From Gammaproteobacteria bacterium (GTDB taxonomy: Bacteria > Pseudomonadota > Gammaproteobacteria > Pseudomonadales > Azotimanducaceae), in the NCBI GenBank assembly GCA_027292925.1, contig JAPUGI010000236.1:1-34949 (forward strand): a stretch of DNA of 34,949 bases. Reading direction: 5' to 3'. Position numbers and translations under genes: made by a program. Positions 8,348 to 17,262 of the stretch are shown piece by piece. Within the stretch, counting starts at the first letter, position 1, and every line of letters starts with the position of its first letter. The notes beneath the pieces were generated by a model. It worked only from the letters and a program-made list of their open reading frames with translations. It made no database searches and was not told where the DNA came from.

Positions 8348-8929
8348 TTATTTATCGCTGCTGGCGCCCCAGATCTGACTTAGACGTGCATCGCGTCTGC
8401 ATCCCGAGCGATAAAAATGGTAGCGGATGGGATTCTTCTTGTAGTAATCCTGGTGATAGTTTTCAACGGGGTAAAATGTCGTGTTATCCAGGATTTCCGT
8501 GTAGACCGTTGTGCCTGGGAACTCAGCGGTGACTTTATCTTTTGATGCAACAGCCAGTTCCCTCTGGTCGTTATCAACAAAAATTGCACTACGGTAACTT
8601 GGTCCCTTGTCGCAGAATTGGCCTCTGTTATCGAATGGATCAATATTGACCCAAAAAATATCCAGCAGTTGCTGGTAGGTAATGACGCCCGGATCAAAAG
8701 TGACCTCGACCGCTTCATAGTGACCTTTGTGATCGCCCTTGTAGGTCGGATTTTTCAGTTTCCCGCCAGTAAAACCGGATACAGCATCTAACACGCCATC
8801 GAGATCCTGGTAGGCTGCTTCAACGCACCAGAAACAGCCTCCGGCAAAGACGGCTTTGTCAGCCTTTATCATCGGAGAGTTCAACAGCAGGATGAGAATT
8901 GCCGCCAGGGGAATTTGCTTTTTACTCAT
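8348..8929 (-). CDS. msrA: Peptide methionine sulfoxide reductase MsrA, exported
   Basis: This 193-aa MsrA reduces methionine-S-sulfoxide in proteins. The catalytic motif GGCFWC places the nucleophilic Cys at about residue 32. Family segments TGGKLKNPTYKGDHKGHYEAVEV, DPFDNRGQFCDKGPSYRSAIF and FYPVENYHQDYYKKNP follow. Unlike cytosolic MsrA, it begins with a signal peptide (MSKKQIPLAAILILLL, likely cleavage after IKA, residue 23), implying repair of periplasmic proteins. A second Cys in the C-terminal RSGCRRDA could serve as the resolving residue. The upstream Shine-Dalgarno is weak (GGGA). Confidence 0.96.
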   Translation of the reverse strand: MSKKQIPLAAILILLLNSPMIKADKAVFAGGCFWCVEAAYQDLDGVLDAVSGFTGGKLKNPTYKGDHKGHYEAVEVTFDPGVITYQQLLDIFWVNIDPFDNRGQFCDKGPSYRSAIFVDNDQRELAVASKDKVTAEFPGTTVYTEILDNTTFYPVENYHQDYYKKNPIRYHFYRSGCRRDARLSQIWGASSDK

Positions 8930-9058
8930 ATTGATCCCAGGTTAATTTTGATTCGCTTTCATGATAGATGGCGACAATTTCGGTTTGTTACAGATTGTTC
9001 TGTGATTGAATGACCAACATCACTATTGTCAGTTAGTATAAAGAAAAAGGAATCCTAC

Positions 9059-9835
9059 ATGGAATTCAAAAACAAGGTTTGTGTTGTTACCGGTGGAGCC
9101 AGTGGCATTGGCGCAGCTTGCGCGAGAGCATTCGCTGATGAGGGGGCAAAAGTAGTTGTCGTCGATATTAATGAGGCTGGTGCAAAGACCGTTGCCCAGG
9201 CTTGTGGGGGTCTTGCACTGACCTGTGATGTCGGTAGTGAGGAATCCGTGAACCATCTGGTGGCCGAATGCGAAAGACAAGCGGGATCCATTGACCTTTT
9301 CTTTGCTAATGCTGGCATAGCATCGGGTGGAGATCCTTTGACGACTCCCATTGACGTTTGGGAGAACCAGTGGCAGGTGAACGTGATGGCTCACATCTAT
9401 TCCATTCGCGCTGTTCTGCCAGGAATGCTCGAAAGAGGATCAGGCTACTTTGTACATACCGCCTCTATGGCTGGAATACTCACAACTCATGGCAATCTCA
9501 CATACGCGACAACTAAACACGCGGTAGTGGGTATAGCGGAATGGATGTCCGTCACCTATCACGATAAGGGAATCAGGTTTTCCCTGCTGGCTCCGCTAGG
9601 CGTAAGGACACCGATGCTAGGTGACGATTCGTCTGCATGGGCAGCGTCAGCCGCAGGACCGATTAAGGAACCGGAGGAAGTTGCCCAACAAGTAGTTGAT
9701 GGTGTTAAAAGTGAACAATTTCTCATTCTTACCGATGAGATCGCACAAACCTGGATGAACCGGAAAACGGGAGATCTGGAAAGATGGCTCAACGGAATGC
9801 GTCGACTGCAAGGGAAGATTGATAGCGCAGGATGA
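9059..9835 (+). CDS. Short-chain dehydrogenase/reductase (SDR)
   Basis: This 258-aa classical SDR has TGGASGIG for NAD(P) binding, ANAG, a catalytic Ser in HTASMAG and the YATTK Tyr/Lys pair. The ORF track begins at TTG 9026. ATG 9059 (MEFKNKVCVVTGG) is preferred because AAGGA lies about 8 nt upstream and this gives the standard SDR N-terminus. A crotonase gene follows after 43 nt on the same strand, suggesting a small operon of acyl-CoA/alcohol metabolism. The substrate is unknown. Confidence 0.94.
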   Translation: MEFKNKVCVVTGGASGIGAACARAFADEGAKVVVVDINEAGAKTVAQACGGLALTCDVGSEESVNHLVAECERQAGSIDLFFANAGIASGGDPLTTPIDVWENQWQVNVMAHIYSIRAVLPGMLERGSGYFVHTASMAGILTTHGNLTYATTKHAVVGIAEWMSVTYHDKGIRFSLLAPLGVRTPMLGDDSSAWAASAAGPIKEPEEVAQQVVDGVKSEQFLILTDEIAQTWMNRKTGDLERWLNGMRRLQGKIDSAG

Positions 9836-9878
9836 GCACAGACACGGTACTCTTGACCTAACATTGAAGGAGCAAGAC

Positions 9879-10604
9879 ATGGGTGAATTCTCAACTATCG
9901 AGCGGTGTGATGGCTGGGCGGAAATTGTGATCAACCGACCGGAACGTCGTAACTCCCTGATCCCTCCGCTGGCGGGTGAGATAACTGAAGCCATTCATAC
10001 TTTGCAGGATGAAGATGAAATAGCCAGTATTATTCTGCGTGGTGAGGGGGGTTATTTTTGTTCCGGTATTGACCTCAAAGCCTTGCAACAGGATCCGCCA
10101 CCCGTTTGGGCAGGCAAGGAGGTGGGTGACGTTCGCAGCATGCATATTGCTCTGTTTAGCTGTAAGAAACCGATCATCGGCGCTTTTGAAAAATTTGGAA
10201 TTAATGCAGGCGCAGCTCTCGCTTTTGCCTGCGATATCCTGATTGCGGGAGAAACTGCGTTCCTTCAGATCGGTGAAATTCAGCAGGGTGCCAACATCCC
10301 CATGAATGCGGCCTGGATGAAAATTAAGTCAACGGAAATAGTATTGTCGCGGCTGGCGCTTTATGGCGACCGCGTGCCTGGACCTGAACTTGTCAAATTA
10401 GGTCTTGCAACCGAATGTGTCGCTGACGACGAAGTTGTAAATCGTTGCCGGGAAATCGCCGAACGAATTGCGAGCTTTCCCCGGGGAGCGTCAGCGAACA
10501 TAATTGAAAGCATTCGTGGGTTGAGGAACATTGATGATCCTGATGCATTCTTCCCAAAACGCTCGAGCAATGCGTTACTCACCGCGGCTCAGGTAAAAGG
10601 CTAG
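9879..10604 (+). CDS. Enoyl-CoA hydratase/isomerase (crotonase) family protein
   Basis: This 241-aa crotonase-fold enzyme acts on an acyl-CoA. INRPERRNSL is near the N-terminus. The oxyanion-hole segments are YFCSGIDLKAL and FGINAGAALAFACDILIA. A Glu in LQIGEIQQG and one in STEIVLS sit where the two catalytic Glu of hydratases normally fall. The usual G-G-G of the second oxyanion segment is partly replaced by NAGAA, so hydratase, isomerase or another crotonase reaction are all possible. The ORF track's TTG start (9819) is rejected for ATG 9879, which has AAGGAG 6 nt upstream. It sits between the SDR and the POT transporter. Confidence 0.92.
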   Translation: MGEFSTIERCDGWAEIVINRPERRNSLIPPLAGEITEAIHTLQDEDEIASIILRGEGGYFCSGIDLKALQQDPPPVWAGKEVGDVRSMHIALFSCKKPIIGAFEKFGINAGAALAFACDILIAGETAFLQIGEIQQGANIPMNAAWMKIKSTEIVLSRLALYGDRVPGPELVKLGLATECVADDEVVNRCREIAERIASFPRGASANIIESIRGLRNIDDPDAFFPKRSSNALLTAAQVKG

Positions 10605-10652
10605 AAGAAACCGGGCTTAGACCAATAACTAGCCAAATCTGGAAGTAAATCA

Positions 10653-12176
10653 ATGAATCAAGTTATTGAACGCACCGACACCTTGCTCGGTCATCCCAAA
10701 GGGTTGTTCGTCCTGTTTTTCACGGAGATGTGGGAGCGATTCAGCTACTACGGCATGCGTGCTTTGCTGATCTTGTACCTCACCAAACATTTTCTGTTTG
10801 GGGACAAGGAAGCAGGGCTCATATTCGGCAGCTATGCTTCTCTTGTTTACGCCATGCCGGTATTAGGTGGGCTAATTGCCGATCGATACCTCGGGTTCAG
10901 GAAAGCCATTGTGTTTGGTGCCATATTACTGGTTTGTGGTCACTTCGGCATGGCATTTGAAGGACCTCCCGCAGTGCGGATTGAAGGCCAGAGCACAATT
11001 ATGCGAGACGGTTTCTACAGCCAGATTTTCTACCTGTCCCTGGCACTTATTATTGTTGGGGTGGGTTTCCTGAAGGCCAACATCTCAACCATCGTAGGGC
11101 AACTGTACGGAAAAGATGACCCGAGGCGGGACGCCGGATTCACCATCTTCTACATGGGTATAAACATCGGCGCCCTGGTGGCAACACTGTTGTGTGCTTA
11201 TCTCGGTGAGACTTATGGATGGCGCTACGGGTTTGGCATGGCGGGTATTGGCATGTTGATTGGCCTTGTGACATTTCAGTCAGGTCGCAAGTATCTTCAA
11301 GGTTATGGAGAGCCACCCTCACCAGAAGTGTTAGCTCAACCGGTCCTCTCTTGGCTAAATAAGGAAAAACTCATCTACCTTATTGGTTTGTTGGTAGTGG
11401 TTGCCGTCTGGCAGGTTATTCAGCGGACGGCAGAATTGGGTTTGATGTTGTCGATATTTGGTGCTGCCGTGGTGGGTTGGGTGATCTGGTTTTCAGTCTC
11501 CAAATGTGAGCCGAAGGAGCGTGATCGAATGCTGGTGATGTTGGTGCTGATTGCAGTTTCTGTTCTGTTTTGGGCGCTATTTGAACAAGCTGGTTCGTCA
11601 TTGACGCTATTCACCGATCGCAATGTTGCCATGGGAGATACTTTCACAGCGGGAATGTTCCAGTCCTTCAACCCGCTGTTCATTATTTTACTGGCACCGG
11701 TTTTTGCGGTTATGTGGGTTGTGTTGGGTCGCAAGAAGTGGGAGCCATCGACACCCGCCAAGTTTGGGCTTGGCATTCTGCAGGTGGGTTTGGGTTTTGC
11801 AGTACTGATCTATGGTGCAAGTCTGGCAGGACCTGATGGCAAGGTTTCTGTCATCTGGCTTGCGTTAATGTACCTGCTTCATACGACCGGCGAGCTATGC
11901 CTGTCTCCGGTTGGATTATCGATGGTGACTAAACTATCTGTACAGCGGGTTGGCGCGATGATGATGGGTGTCTGGTTCATGTCCAGTGCGTTTGCTGCTT
12001 ATGCTGCCGGGATGATCGCAGGCTTGATGGCCATTGGTGAAGGTGGCGGCACTGTTGAGTCGGGATTGGCGTCTCTAGCTGTCTATGTCGCTGTATTTGA
12101 AAAGTTAGCTGTTGCTGCAGTCGTGCTGGGCCTACTCGTGCTTGTTGCCTCTCCATTCCTGCAGCGACGTATGTGA
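10653..12176 (+). CDS. POT/PTR2-family proton-dependent oligopeptide transporter
   Basis: This 507-aa inner-membrane protein of the POT family (MFS fold) imports di-/tripeptides with protons. The signature EMWERFSYYGMRALL is at residues 25-39 (the ExxERFxYYG motif that couples protons and substrate). The second PTR2 signature region FTIFYMGINIGALVATLLCAYLGETYGWRYGF follows. About 12-14 hydrophobic helices can be counted. GGAAG lies about 9 nt before the ATG. It lies 48 nt after the crotonase gene, so co-transcription is possible, though a functional link is not obvious. Confidence 0.95.
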   Translation: MNQVIERTDTLLGHPKGLFVLFFTEMWERFSYYGMRALLILYLTKHFLFGDKEAGLIFGSYASLVYAMPVLGGLIADRYLGFRKAIVFGAILLVCGHFGMAFEGPPAVRIEGQSTIMRDGFYSQIFYLSLALIIVGVGFLKANISTIVGQLYGKDDPRRDAGFTIFYMGINIGALVATLLCAYLGETYGWRYGFGMAGIGMLIGLVTFQSGRKYLQGYGEPPSPEVLAQPVLSWLNKEKLIYLIGLLVVVAVWQVIQRTAELGLMLSIFGAAVVGWVIWFSVSKCEPKERDRMLVMLVLIAVSVLFWALFEQAGSSLTLFTDRNVAMGDTFTAGMFQSFNPLFIILLAPVFAVMWVVLGRKKWEPSTPAKFGLGILQVGLGFAVLIYGASLAGPDGKVSVIWLALMYLLHTTGELCLSPVGLSMVTKLSVQRVGAMMMGVWFMSSAFAAYAAGMIAGLMAIGEGGGTVESGLASLAVYVAVFEKLAVAAVVLGLLVLVASPFLQRRM

Positions 12177-12333
12177 CTTAAAACCAGAGCAAGCGATCAT
12201 GTGTCTATCAATCAATCCGCACGTACTCGGGTTTTCTGGCAGATCTATAACACCCTTAAATTGTATTTATAGCTGATTTACACTAGCCTTGCGTAGGAAC
12301 TGCTTAACTGTGTAAAAAAGAGGGAAACTAACA

Positions 12334-14724
12334 ATGAGACATCGCTCAATAGGAATTTATCCACTGGTTGCGATGGCAGTTAGCTTGAGTTTTTCATCTC
12401 AACCAACATTCGCCGAGTCAGATAGAGTCATGGAAGAAGTGGTGACCACTGGCACGAGGAGTTCCAAAGAACGTTCGGTATCTGATGCTCCTGTACCCAT
12501 TGATATTATATCGGCTGATGACTTTAACGCACTTGGTGGCTCAGCAGACCTGACTGATAATCTGCGGGCATTGGTGCCATCCTACACTGCAACACCTGCT
12601 ACTGGTGATGGAAGCGCATTTGTACGTCCTACTTCCCTTCGAGGGCTGGCACCTGATCAGACCCTGGTATTAGTGAATGGTAAGCGCCGACATAGATCCG
12701 CGTTGGTTCAGTTTTTTGCACCTGCTGCAGGAAACGGTGCTCACGGTGTCGATGTTGGCATGATTCCTGGTATCTCGCTAAAAAGAGTTGAGGTCCTGCG
12801 AGATGGTGCCGCCGCCCAATATGGCTCTGATGCCATTGCCGGTGTCATTAACTTCGTGACGAAAGATGCCGACGAAGGTGGCAGCCTCCAGATTCAATTC
12901 GGCCAGCACTATGAAGAAGAGGAAAACTACAAGATTTCCGCAAACGGTGGATTCAGGGTTGGCAGCAATGGATTTATTAACCTGAGTGCCGAGCTTTTTG
13001 ACAATGATGGTTTATCTCGCGGCATAATTCGCCCCGATGCCCAGGCACTCATTGATGCTGGTGTCCCGGATGTTGGTCTTGATGCCCCGTTCGGGGATAC
13101 GCCGTTCACACAGACCTGGGGCCGACCGGAATCTAACGGAAAACGTTTTTTCCTGAATTCCGGATTCGAGCTGAATGATAATTTACAATTGTATGTATTT
13201 GGAAATTTCGGCGAGGTAGACGGTCGTTATCGTTTTTTTTATCGTGACCCGAGCCATTCCACCATCGCGGCGCTGAATGCGCTTGGCTTCACCGGCCTGC
13301 GGGCTGGTTATACCCCGTTTCTGGATGGCGATCAGTCGGATATAAGCATCGTTGCGGGTATTGATGGAGAACTTTCGAGTGGCACATACGACGTTAGCAT
13401 CGGTTTCGGTCGAAGCGAGTTGGATTACGTCCTCAACAATACGCTAAACCCGTCGATTGGCCTGGGAGTCAATGGCCTCCCTCTTCAACGAAATTTCGAT
13501 GTCGGTGGCTACGAGCAGGAAGAAGTTAATATCAACATCGACTTCTCCAGACCCATCGGAGATAACCTGAATCTGGCCTACGGTGCTGAATGGCGCGAAG
13601 AAACCTACACGATTAACGTTGGCGAATTCAATTCTTATACGGGTTCCGGATCAAATGGCCTCAACGGCTTTGCACCGCAAGATGCCGGTGAATTCGACCG
13701 GGATAATTTCGCCTTGTATGTGGATATTGAGCATGATGTAAGCGATGCTTTTCTGGTGCAGTACGCCTTGCGCTATGAGGATTTCTCTGACTTTGGAGGT
13801 ACAACAAACGGCAAGATCGCATACCGGTATCGAGTCTCAGAGACCTTTGCTTTTCGTGGCGCGATTTCCACAGGTTTTCATGCGCCGACGCCAGGTCAAT
13901 CCAATGTGCGAACGACCATCACAACCTTTGATGGCGTGACTGGACTACAGGTGGAGGAAGGTCTGGTTCAACCCACCAGCCCACAGGCTTTGGCAGTAGG
14001 TGGTACGGCGCTCAAGGAAGAGGAATCTCTGAATTTTAGTTCTGGTTTCAGTGCAGATTTCGGGGAGAACACAACGCTGACGTTCGACGTCTACCAGATA
14101 GAAGTAGACGATAAAATCTACCGTACACGCGACATTGCCGTCGCCGGATCTACTACCGGTGCCACCATCTCTTTCTACACGAATGCGCTGGATATTGAAT
14201 CAAAAGGCATTGACCTTGTTCTGACCTCCGGTTTTGAATGGGGTGGGTCAGGCGTATCTACTGACCTGACGTTCGCCTTCAGTTACAACAAGGTTGAAGT
14301 AACCGGTCAAGGAGTCGTGGCCGGTATCATTCCTGTTGCAGACAGCATCGTTGAGGATATTGAAAACAACTACCCCAATGAGCGATTCGTGCTGACAACC
14401 AATACATTCTTCAATGATAAATGGAATTTCATGGCGCGAGCTAATTTCTATGGTGAACATTTCGATGAGCGTGGCACTATCAATGCGGCGACTGATCCCA
14501 GTGCGGAAATTGATTCAACCATCTATGTTGATGTGGAGCTGGGATATCAGATGACCGAGAACGTCAAACTGATTCTCGGTGCCGTCAATGTGTTCGATGA
14601 ATTCATCGACAAGATTGGTGTGGGAAATGCGAATCGTTTGAGTGTTGGATTGCAATACCCAAGACGAAGCGCCGCTAATTACGAAGGTGGTTCCTACTAC
14701 CTCCGGGCTATTGTAGATTTCTAA
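12334..14724 (+). CDS. TonB-dependent outer-membrane receptor
   Basis: This 796-aa TonB-dependent receptor has a signal peptide (cleavage likely after TFA, residue 27), a TonB-box-like start (MEEVVTTGTR), a plug domain (LVLVNGKRRHRSALV; KRVEVLRDGAAAQYGSDAIAGVINFVTK) and a long beta-barrel ending in the outer-membrane C-terminal Phe (YLRAIVDF). Ligand class (siderophore, vitamin or carbohydrate) cannot be inferred. It is a single gene: 157 nt of AT-rich DNA precede it and a strong terminator follows 18 nt after the stop. GAGGG lies upstream of the ATG. Confidence 0.95.
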   Translation: MRHRSIGIYPLVAMAVSLSFSSQPTFAESDRVMEEVVTTGTRSSKERSVSDAPVPIDIISADDFNALGGSADLTDNLRALVPSYTATPATGDGSAFVRPTSLRGLAPDQTLVLVNGKRRHRSALVQFFAPAAGNGAHGVDVGMIPGISLKRVEVLRDGAAAQYGSDAIAGVINFVTKDADEGGSLQIQFGQHYEEEENYKISANGGFRVGSNGFINLSAELFDNDGLSRGIIRPDAQALIDAGVPDVGLDAPFGDTPFTQTWGRPESNGKRFFLNSGFELNDNLQLYVFGNFGEVDGRYRFFYRDPSHSTIAALNALGFTGLRAGYTPFLDGDQSDISIVAGIDGELSSGTYDVSIGFGRSELDYVLNNTLNPSIGLGVNGLPLQRNFDVGGYEQEEVNINIDFSRPIGDNLNLAYGAEWREETYTINVGEFNSYTGSGSNGLNGFAPQDAGEFDRDNFALYVDIEHDVSDAFLVQYALRYEDFSDFGGTTNGKIAYRYRVSETFAFRGAISTGFHAPTPGQSNVRTTITTFDGVTGLQVEEGLVQPTSPQALAVGGTALKEEESLNFSSGFSADFGENTTLTFDVYQIEVDDKIYRTRDIAVAGSTTGATISFYTNALDIESKGIDLVLTSGFEWGGSGVSTDLTFAFSYNKVEVTGQGVVAGIIPVADSIVEDIENNYPNERFVLTTNTFFNDKWNFMARANFYGEHFDERGTINAATDPSAEIDSTIYVDVELGYQMTENVKLILGAVNVFDEFIDKIGVGNANRLSVGLQYPRRSAANYEGGSYYLRAIVDF

Positions 14725-14742
14725 CGAATAACTAAAGGTGCT

Positions 14743-14773
14743 AAAAACCGGTTGCATTCAGACCGGTTTTTTT
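14743..14773. terminator. Bidirectional intrinsic terminator
   Basis: This is a perfect 10-bp inverted repeat, AAAAACCGGT / ACCGGTTTTT, with a 9-nt loop and a run of seven T on the plus strand and five on the minus strand. It ends the TonB receptor transcript and overlaps the last codons and stop of the convergent cytochrome gene, serving both. Confidence 0.9.
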
Positions 14774-15504
14774 AATCGAAAGGTCTCCTCAATCTCCTTG
14801 AGCCGCCGGTTAATAAACACAGCCTTCGGATTGATCTTAAGTGCAGTCAGCAGATGTTCTTTCGCAAGGACCATATCGCCACTGATAAAGCTGAGTTCTC
14901 CGTACAGGAAATGCGCCTGGAACGATTCAGAATTCTCTTCCAGCATGATATCGAGCATTGCCATGGCTTCCGGCATGTTGCCGCTAAGTCCCTGGGTTCG
15001 TGCAAAACTGCTCAGAGTAAATTCGCTAAAGTCATAACTATGGGTGCCGTAATATTCTTCCTTCAAGCTCGCATAGGTTTCCCTGACTCCATCCGCACCA
15101 TTGTCTTCGGCTGCTTCAGCCAGAACCTGTCCCAGTAGCTTTGGTTCTTGTACACCGCGGTGACAGGTAACGCACTGGACCTGAACATGGTCCTCTGCAA
15201 TCGCGTCGAGATGCTCGTTGTTTATAGCGTTTACCATCTCCAGCATTTTTCGAGCTTTTTTCTTGTACTCTTTCTCATCACTTTCAAAATCATATTCGGT
15301 GAGTTTCTGGTCATCTTCACCAACATGGCAACCAGAGCAGCGCAGACCCGTGCCAATGGAAAATCCACGCATGGTGGCACTCAATTCCTCGGGTGAAATG
15401 TTCTCCGGTAGCACTTTGAGATTTTTGGGATCATCGAAAATACCTGCGCTGGCGTAACTGGTTGAAAGCACCAGCAGAGTACAAAAAATTAGTGAGAGGC
15501 GCAT
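14758..15504 (-). CDS. Reaction-centre-type (CytoC_RC) di-haem cytochrome c with TPR tail
   Basis: This 248-aa periplasmic protein has a signal peptide (cleavage after ASA, about residue 20) and two CxxCH haem c sites (CSGCH about residue 57 and CVTCH about residue 113). The spacing and surroundings (LPENISPEELSATMRGF, KKKARKMLEMVNAINNEHL) match the photosynthetic-reaction-centre cytochrome c family also found in non-phototrophs. The C-terminal ~90 residues carry TPR-like helices (ENSESFQAHFLYGELSFISGDMVLAKEHLLTALKINP). The role is presumably electron transfer in a periplasmic complex; the partner is unknown. It is divergent from the histidine kinase and shares a 174-bp regulatory region with it. 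Its 3' end overlaps the terminator. Confidence 0.88.
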   Translation of the reverse strand: MRLSLIFCTLLVLSTSYASAGIFDDPKNLKVLPENISPEELSATMRGFSIGTGLRCSGCHVGEDDQKLTEYDFESDEKEYKKKARKMLEMVNAINNEHLDAIAEDHVQVQCVTCHRGVQEPKLLGQVLAEAAEDNGADGVRETYASLKEEYYGTHSYDFSEFTLSSFARTQGLSGNMPEAMAMLDIMLEENSESFQAHFLYGELSFISGDMVLAKEHLLTALKINPKAVFINRRLKEIEETFRLKKPV

Positions 15505-15585
15505 CGTGGTTTTCGTCCTTGGATTTATCTAACCGGGAGAATATCAATCTGTGGCTACCAGCAGGTGAAGCTTTTAACCCGTTTA

Positions 15586-15606
15586 TGTCAGGATTTTGTC
15601 AGGATT
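15586..15606 (+). promoter_or_regulatory. Direct repeat TGTCAGGATT x2, 11-bp period (candidate OmpR/PhoB-type operator)
   Basis: Two exact copies of TGTCAGGATT begin at 15586 and 15597, spaced one helical turn apart, the arrangement bound by OmpR/PhoB-family response regulators. It lies between the divergent cytochrome c gene and the histidine kinase/response regulator operon. Autoregulation and control of the cytochrome are plausible inferences. Confidence 0.5.
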
Positions 15607-15678
15607 GGGCTGATTAACCCCTCACTCGAGGACAAGCCGCTTGCGCCAGGGCCTTTCGCCCAGCAGAATTCGTTGGAT

Positions 15679-17262
15679 ATGCAGAATCAACTTCAATCTC
15701 GCCTGATATTTGTGCTGCTGGCTCTGCTGCTAGTAGTCAGCTTGTCGTTGGCCTGGCAAGCAATCAGCTCAGTCAGCTCCCACCAGAGAACTGTCGCAGC
15801 AGTATTGGAAGACTATTCGACGCTCATCATTGATGATTATGTTCGCGCGCTTCAGATCAAGGTAGGTTACGAGGGAATATACAAGGCAGTGGGATTACTG
15901 ACCAGTAACGGTTTGATTGAGGGGGGTAGGCAAACCTGGGAAGGTGTTGAAATAGACGTGTTACTCAAAGATGTTGAATTACCGGCTGGCTGGCTCCAGA
16001 GCGTTTTTATTGTCGGCAACAGTGCCCAACCCCAAGAACTGTATGGCAAGGTTGACAAGAACCTTGCAGAGTCCATTGCGAAACTGTCATTACCACCCGA
16101 GCCACCATTCGAGGTCGTCCATCTTGAGCAGGGATCAACCACAGGTCTTCAGGTTCTTATCAAGAGCGGTGAAACATCAGGCCTGGTCCTGGTCTTCAAA
16201 TCCGCAGTGGTTGGTGAAATCCTGAAAGAGGTATTCGCCATTGCCAGGCTGTTGCCTGCGGCGCTTGGCGATACCGGGGCACTCCGTCCTTACATTTTCC
16301 TGAAAGTGACTGACCCGGCAGGCAGGGTCGTTTTTAAGACGGGCATGAGCAGCACGGATGGTAACCGGGTATCGCGCACCATGGATGCGAGTTATTCCGG
16401 ATTGTATGCAGGGTTCACTGTGACGACTTCCATAAATTCCGACGTCGCTGAAGTACTTGAAATTGCTGAATCTCCCTGGGGCAGTAACATGCGCATTGCG
16501 GTATTGCTGATCATCGCACTCCTGCTCGGTTTGTTGTCGTTTGTATTGATCAGACGGGAACGTCAGTTGATCGAAATGCGAAGTGACTTTATCGCGCGGG
16601 TGTCACATGAATTGCGAACACCTCTGACACAGATCAGGATGTTTACTGAATCGATATTACTGGATCGGTTGCCTGACGAGGAGAGCCGCGCCCGGGCCTT
16701 AAAGATCATTGATCGAGAGACGCTACGCCTGTCACGCCTGGTGGAAAATATCCTGAGTTTCTCAAAATTATGGAAACAATCTGTGCCTGCTGAACCAGGC
16801 AGCTACAATCTGTGCGAATTGTTGTACAGGGTGAAAGACGAATTTGAATTGCAACTTGAGGCGTCTGGCGACAGCCTCTCAATTAAATGCGACGAGTCAC
16901 TGGAGGTCGATTATAACAGGGAAGCGATGACCCAAGTGCTGACCAACCTCGTGGATAATGCCATCAAATATGGCCCAGAAGGTCAGGCCATCAGCATTAT
17001 AGTAAGCCGGGAATCCAGCCACCTGAAAATAGATATCGTCGACCAGGGTCCTGGTATTCCTGCAATAGAGCAAAAATATATATGGCAGGCCTATTACAGG
17101 CTAAAACGGGAAAAAGATCGCGCCATATCAGGTACAGGAATTGGCCTGGCGGTAGCCAGCGACATGTCTCATGAGATAGGAGCAGACCTAATCGTCGACA
17201 GCAAAGGGTGCGGAAGCGTTTTTAGCATGGTGTTCGAGTCTGGGGCTTCCGCTGATGGCTAG
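15679..17262 (+). CDS. Membrane sensor histidine kinase
   Basis: This 527-aa sensor kinase has TM1 near the N-terminus (LIFVLLALLLVVSLSLAW), a periplasmic sensing region of about 240 residues, and TM2 at about residues 272-292. The HisKA H-box FIARVSHELRTPL carries the phospho-His at about 310. The HATPase has N-box NLVDNAIKYGPEG, G1 DQGPGIP and G2 GTGIGLAVASD. The periplasmic sensor is unrecognised. The ORF track's GTG 15565 would put the operator-like repeat inside the coding region and adds 38 non-family residues, so ATG 15679 is preferred despite a weak ribosome-binding site. It overlaps the downstream response regulator by 8 nt. Confidence 0.93.
   Translation: MQNQLQSRLIFVLLALLLVVSLSLAWQAISSVSSHQRTVAAVLEDYSTLIIDDYVRALQIKVGYEGIYKAVGLLTSNGLIEGGRQTWEGVEIDVLLKDVELPAGWLQSVFIVGNSAQPQELYGKVDKNLAESIAKLSLPPEPPFEVVHLEQGSTTGLQVLIKSGETSGLVLVFKSAVVGEILKEVFAIARLLPAALGDTGALRPYIFLKVTDPAGRVVFKTGMSSTDGNRVSRTMDASYSGLYAGFTVTTSINSDVAEVLEIAESPWGSNMRIAVLLIIALLLGLLSFVLIRRERQLIEMRSDFIARVSHELRTPLTQIRMFTESILLDRLPDEESRARALKIIDRETLRLSRLVENILSFSKLWKQSVPAEPGSYNLCELLYRVKDEFELQLEASGDSLSIKCDESLEVDYNREAMTQVLTNLVDNAIKYGPEGQAISIIVSRESSHLKIDIVDQGPGIPAIEQKYIWQAYYRLKREKDRAISGTGIGLAVASDMSHEIGADLIVDSKGCGSVFSMVFESGASADG

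Noticed and set aside
12250-12300. Sigma-70 promoter for the TonB receptor (TTAAAT-17-TACACT)
   Set aside because: Only three of six bases match at the -35 box; too weak to list as a feature, and no Fur-like box was recognised.
15565-15678. N-terminal extension of the histidine kinase from GTG 15565
   Set aside because: It would encode the operator-like repeat as protein and adds residues with no resemblance to sensor kinases before TM1.
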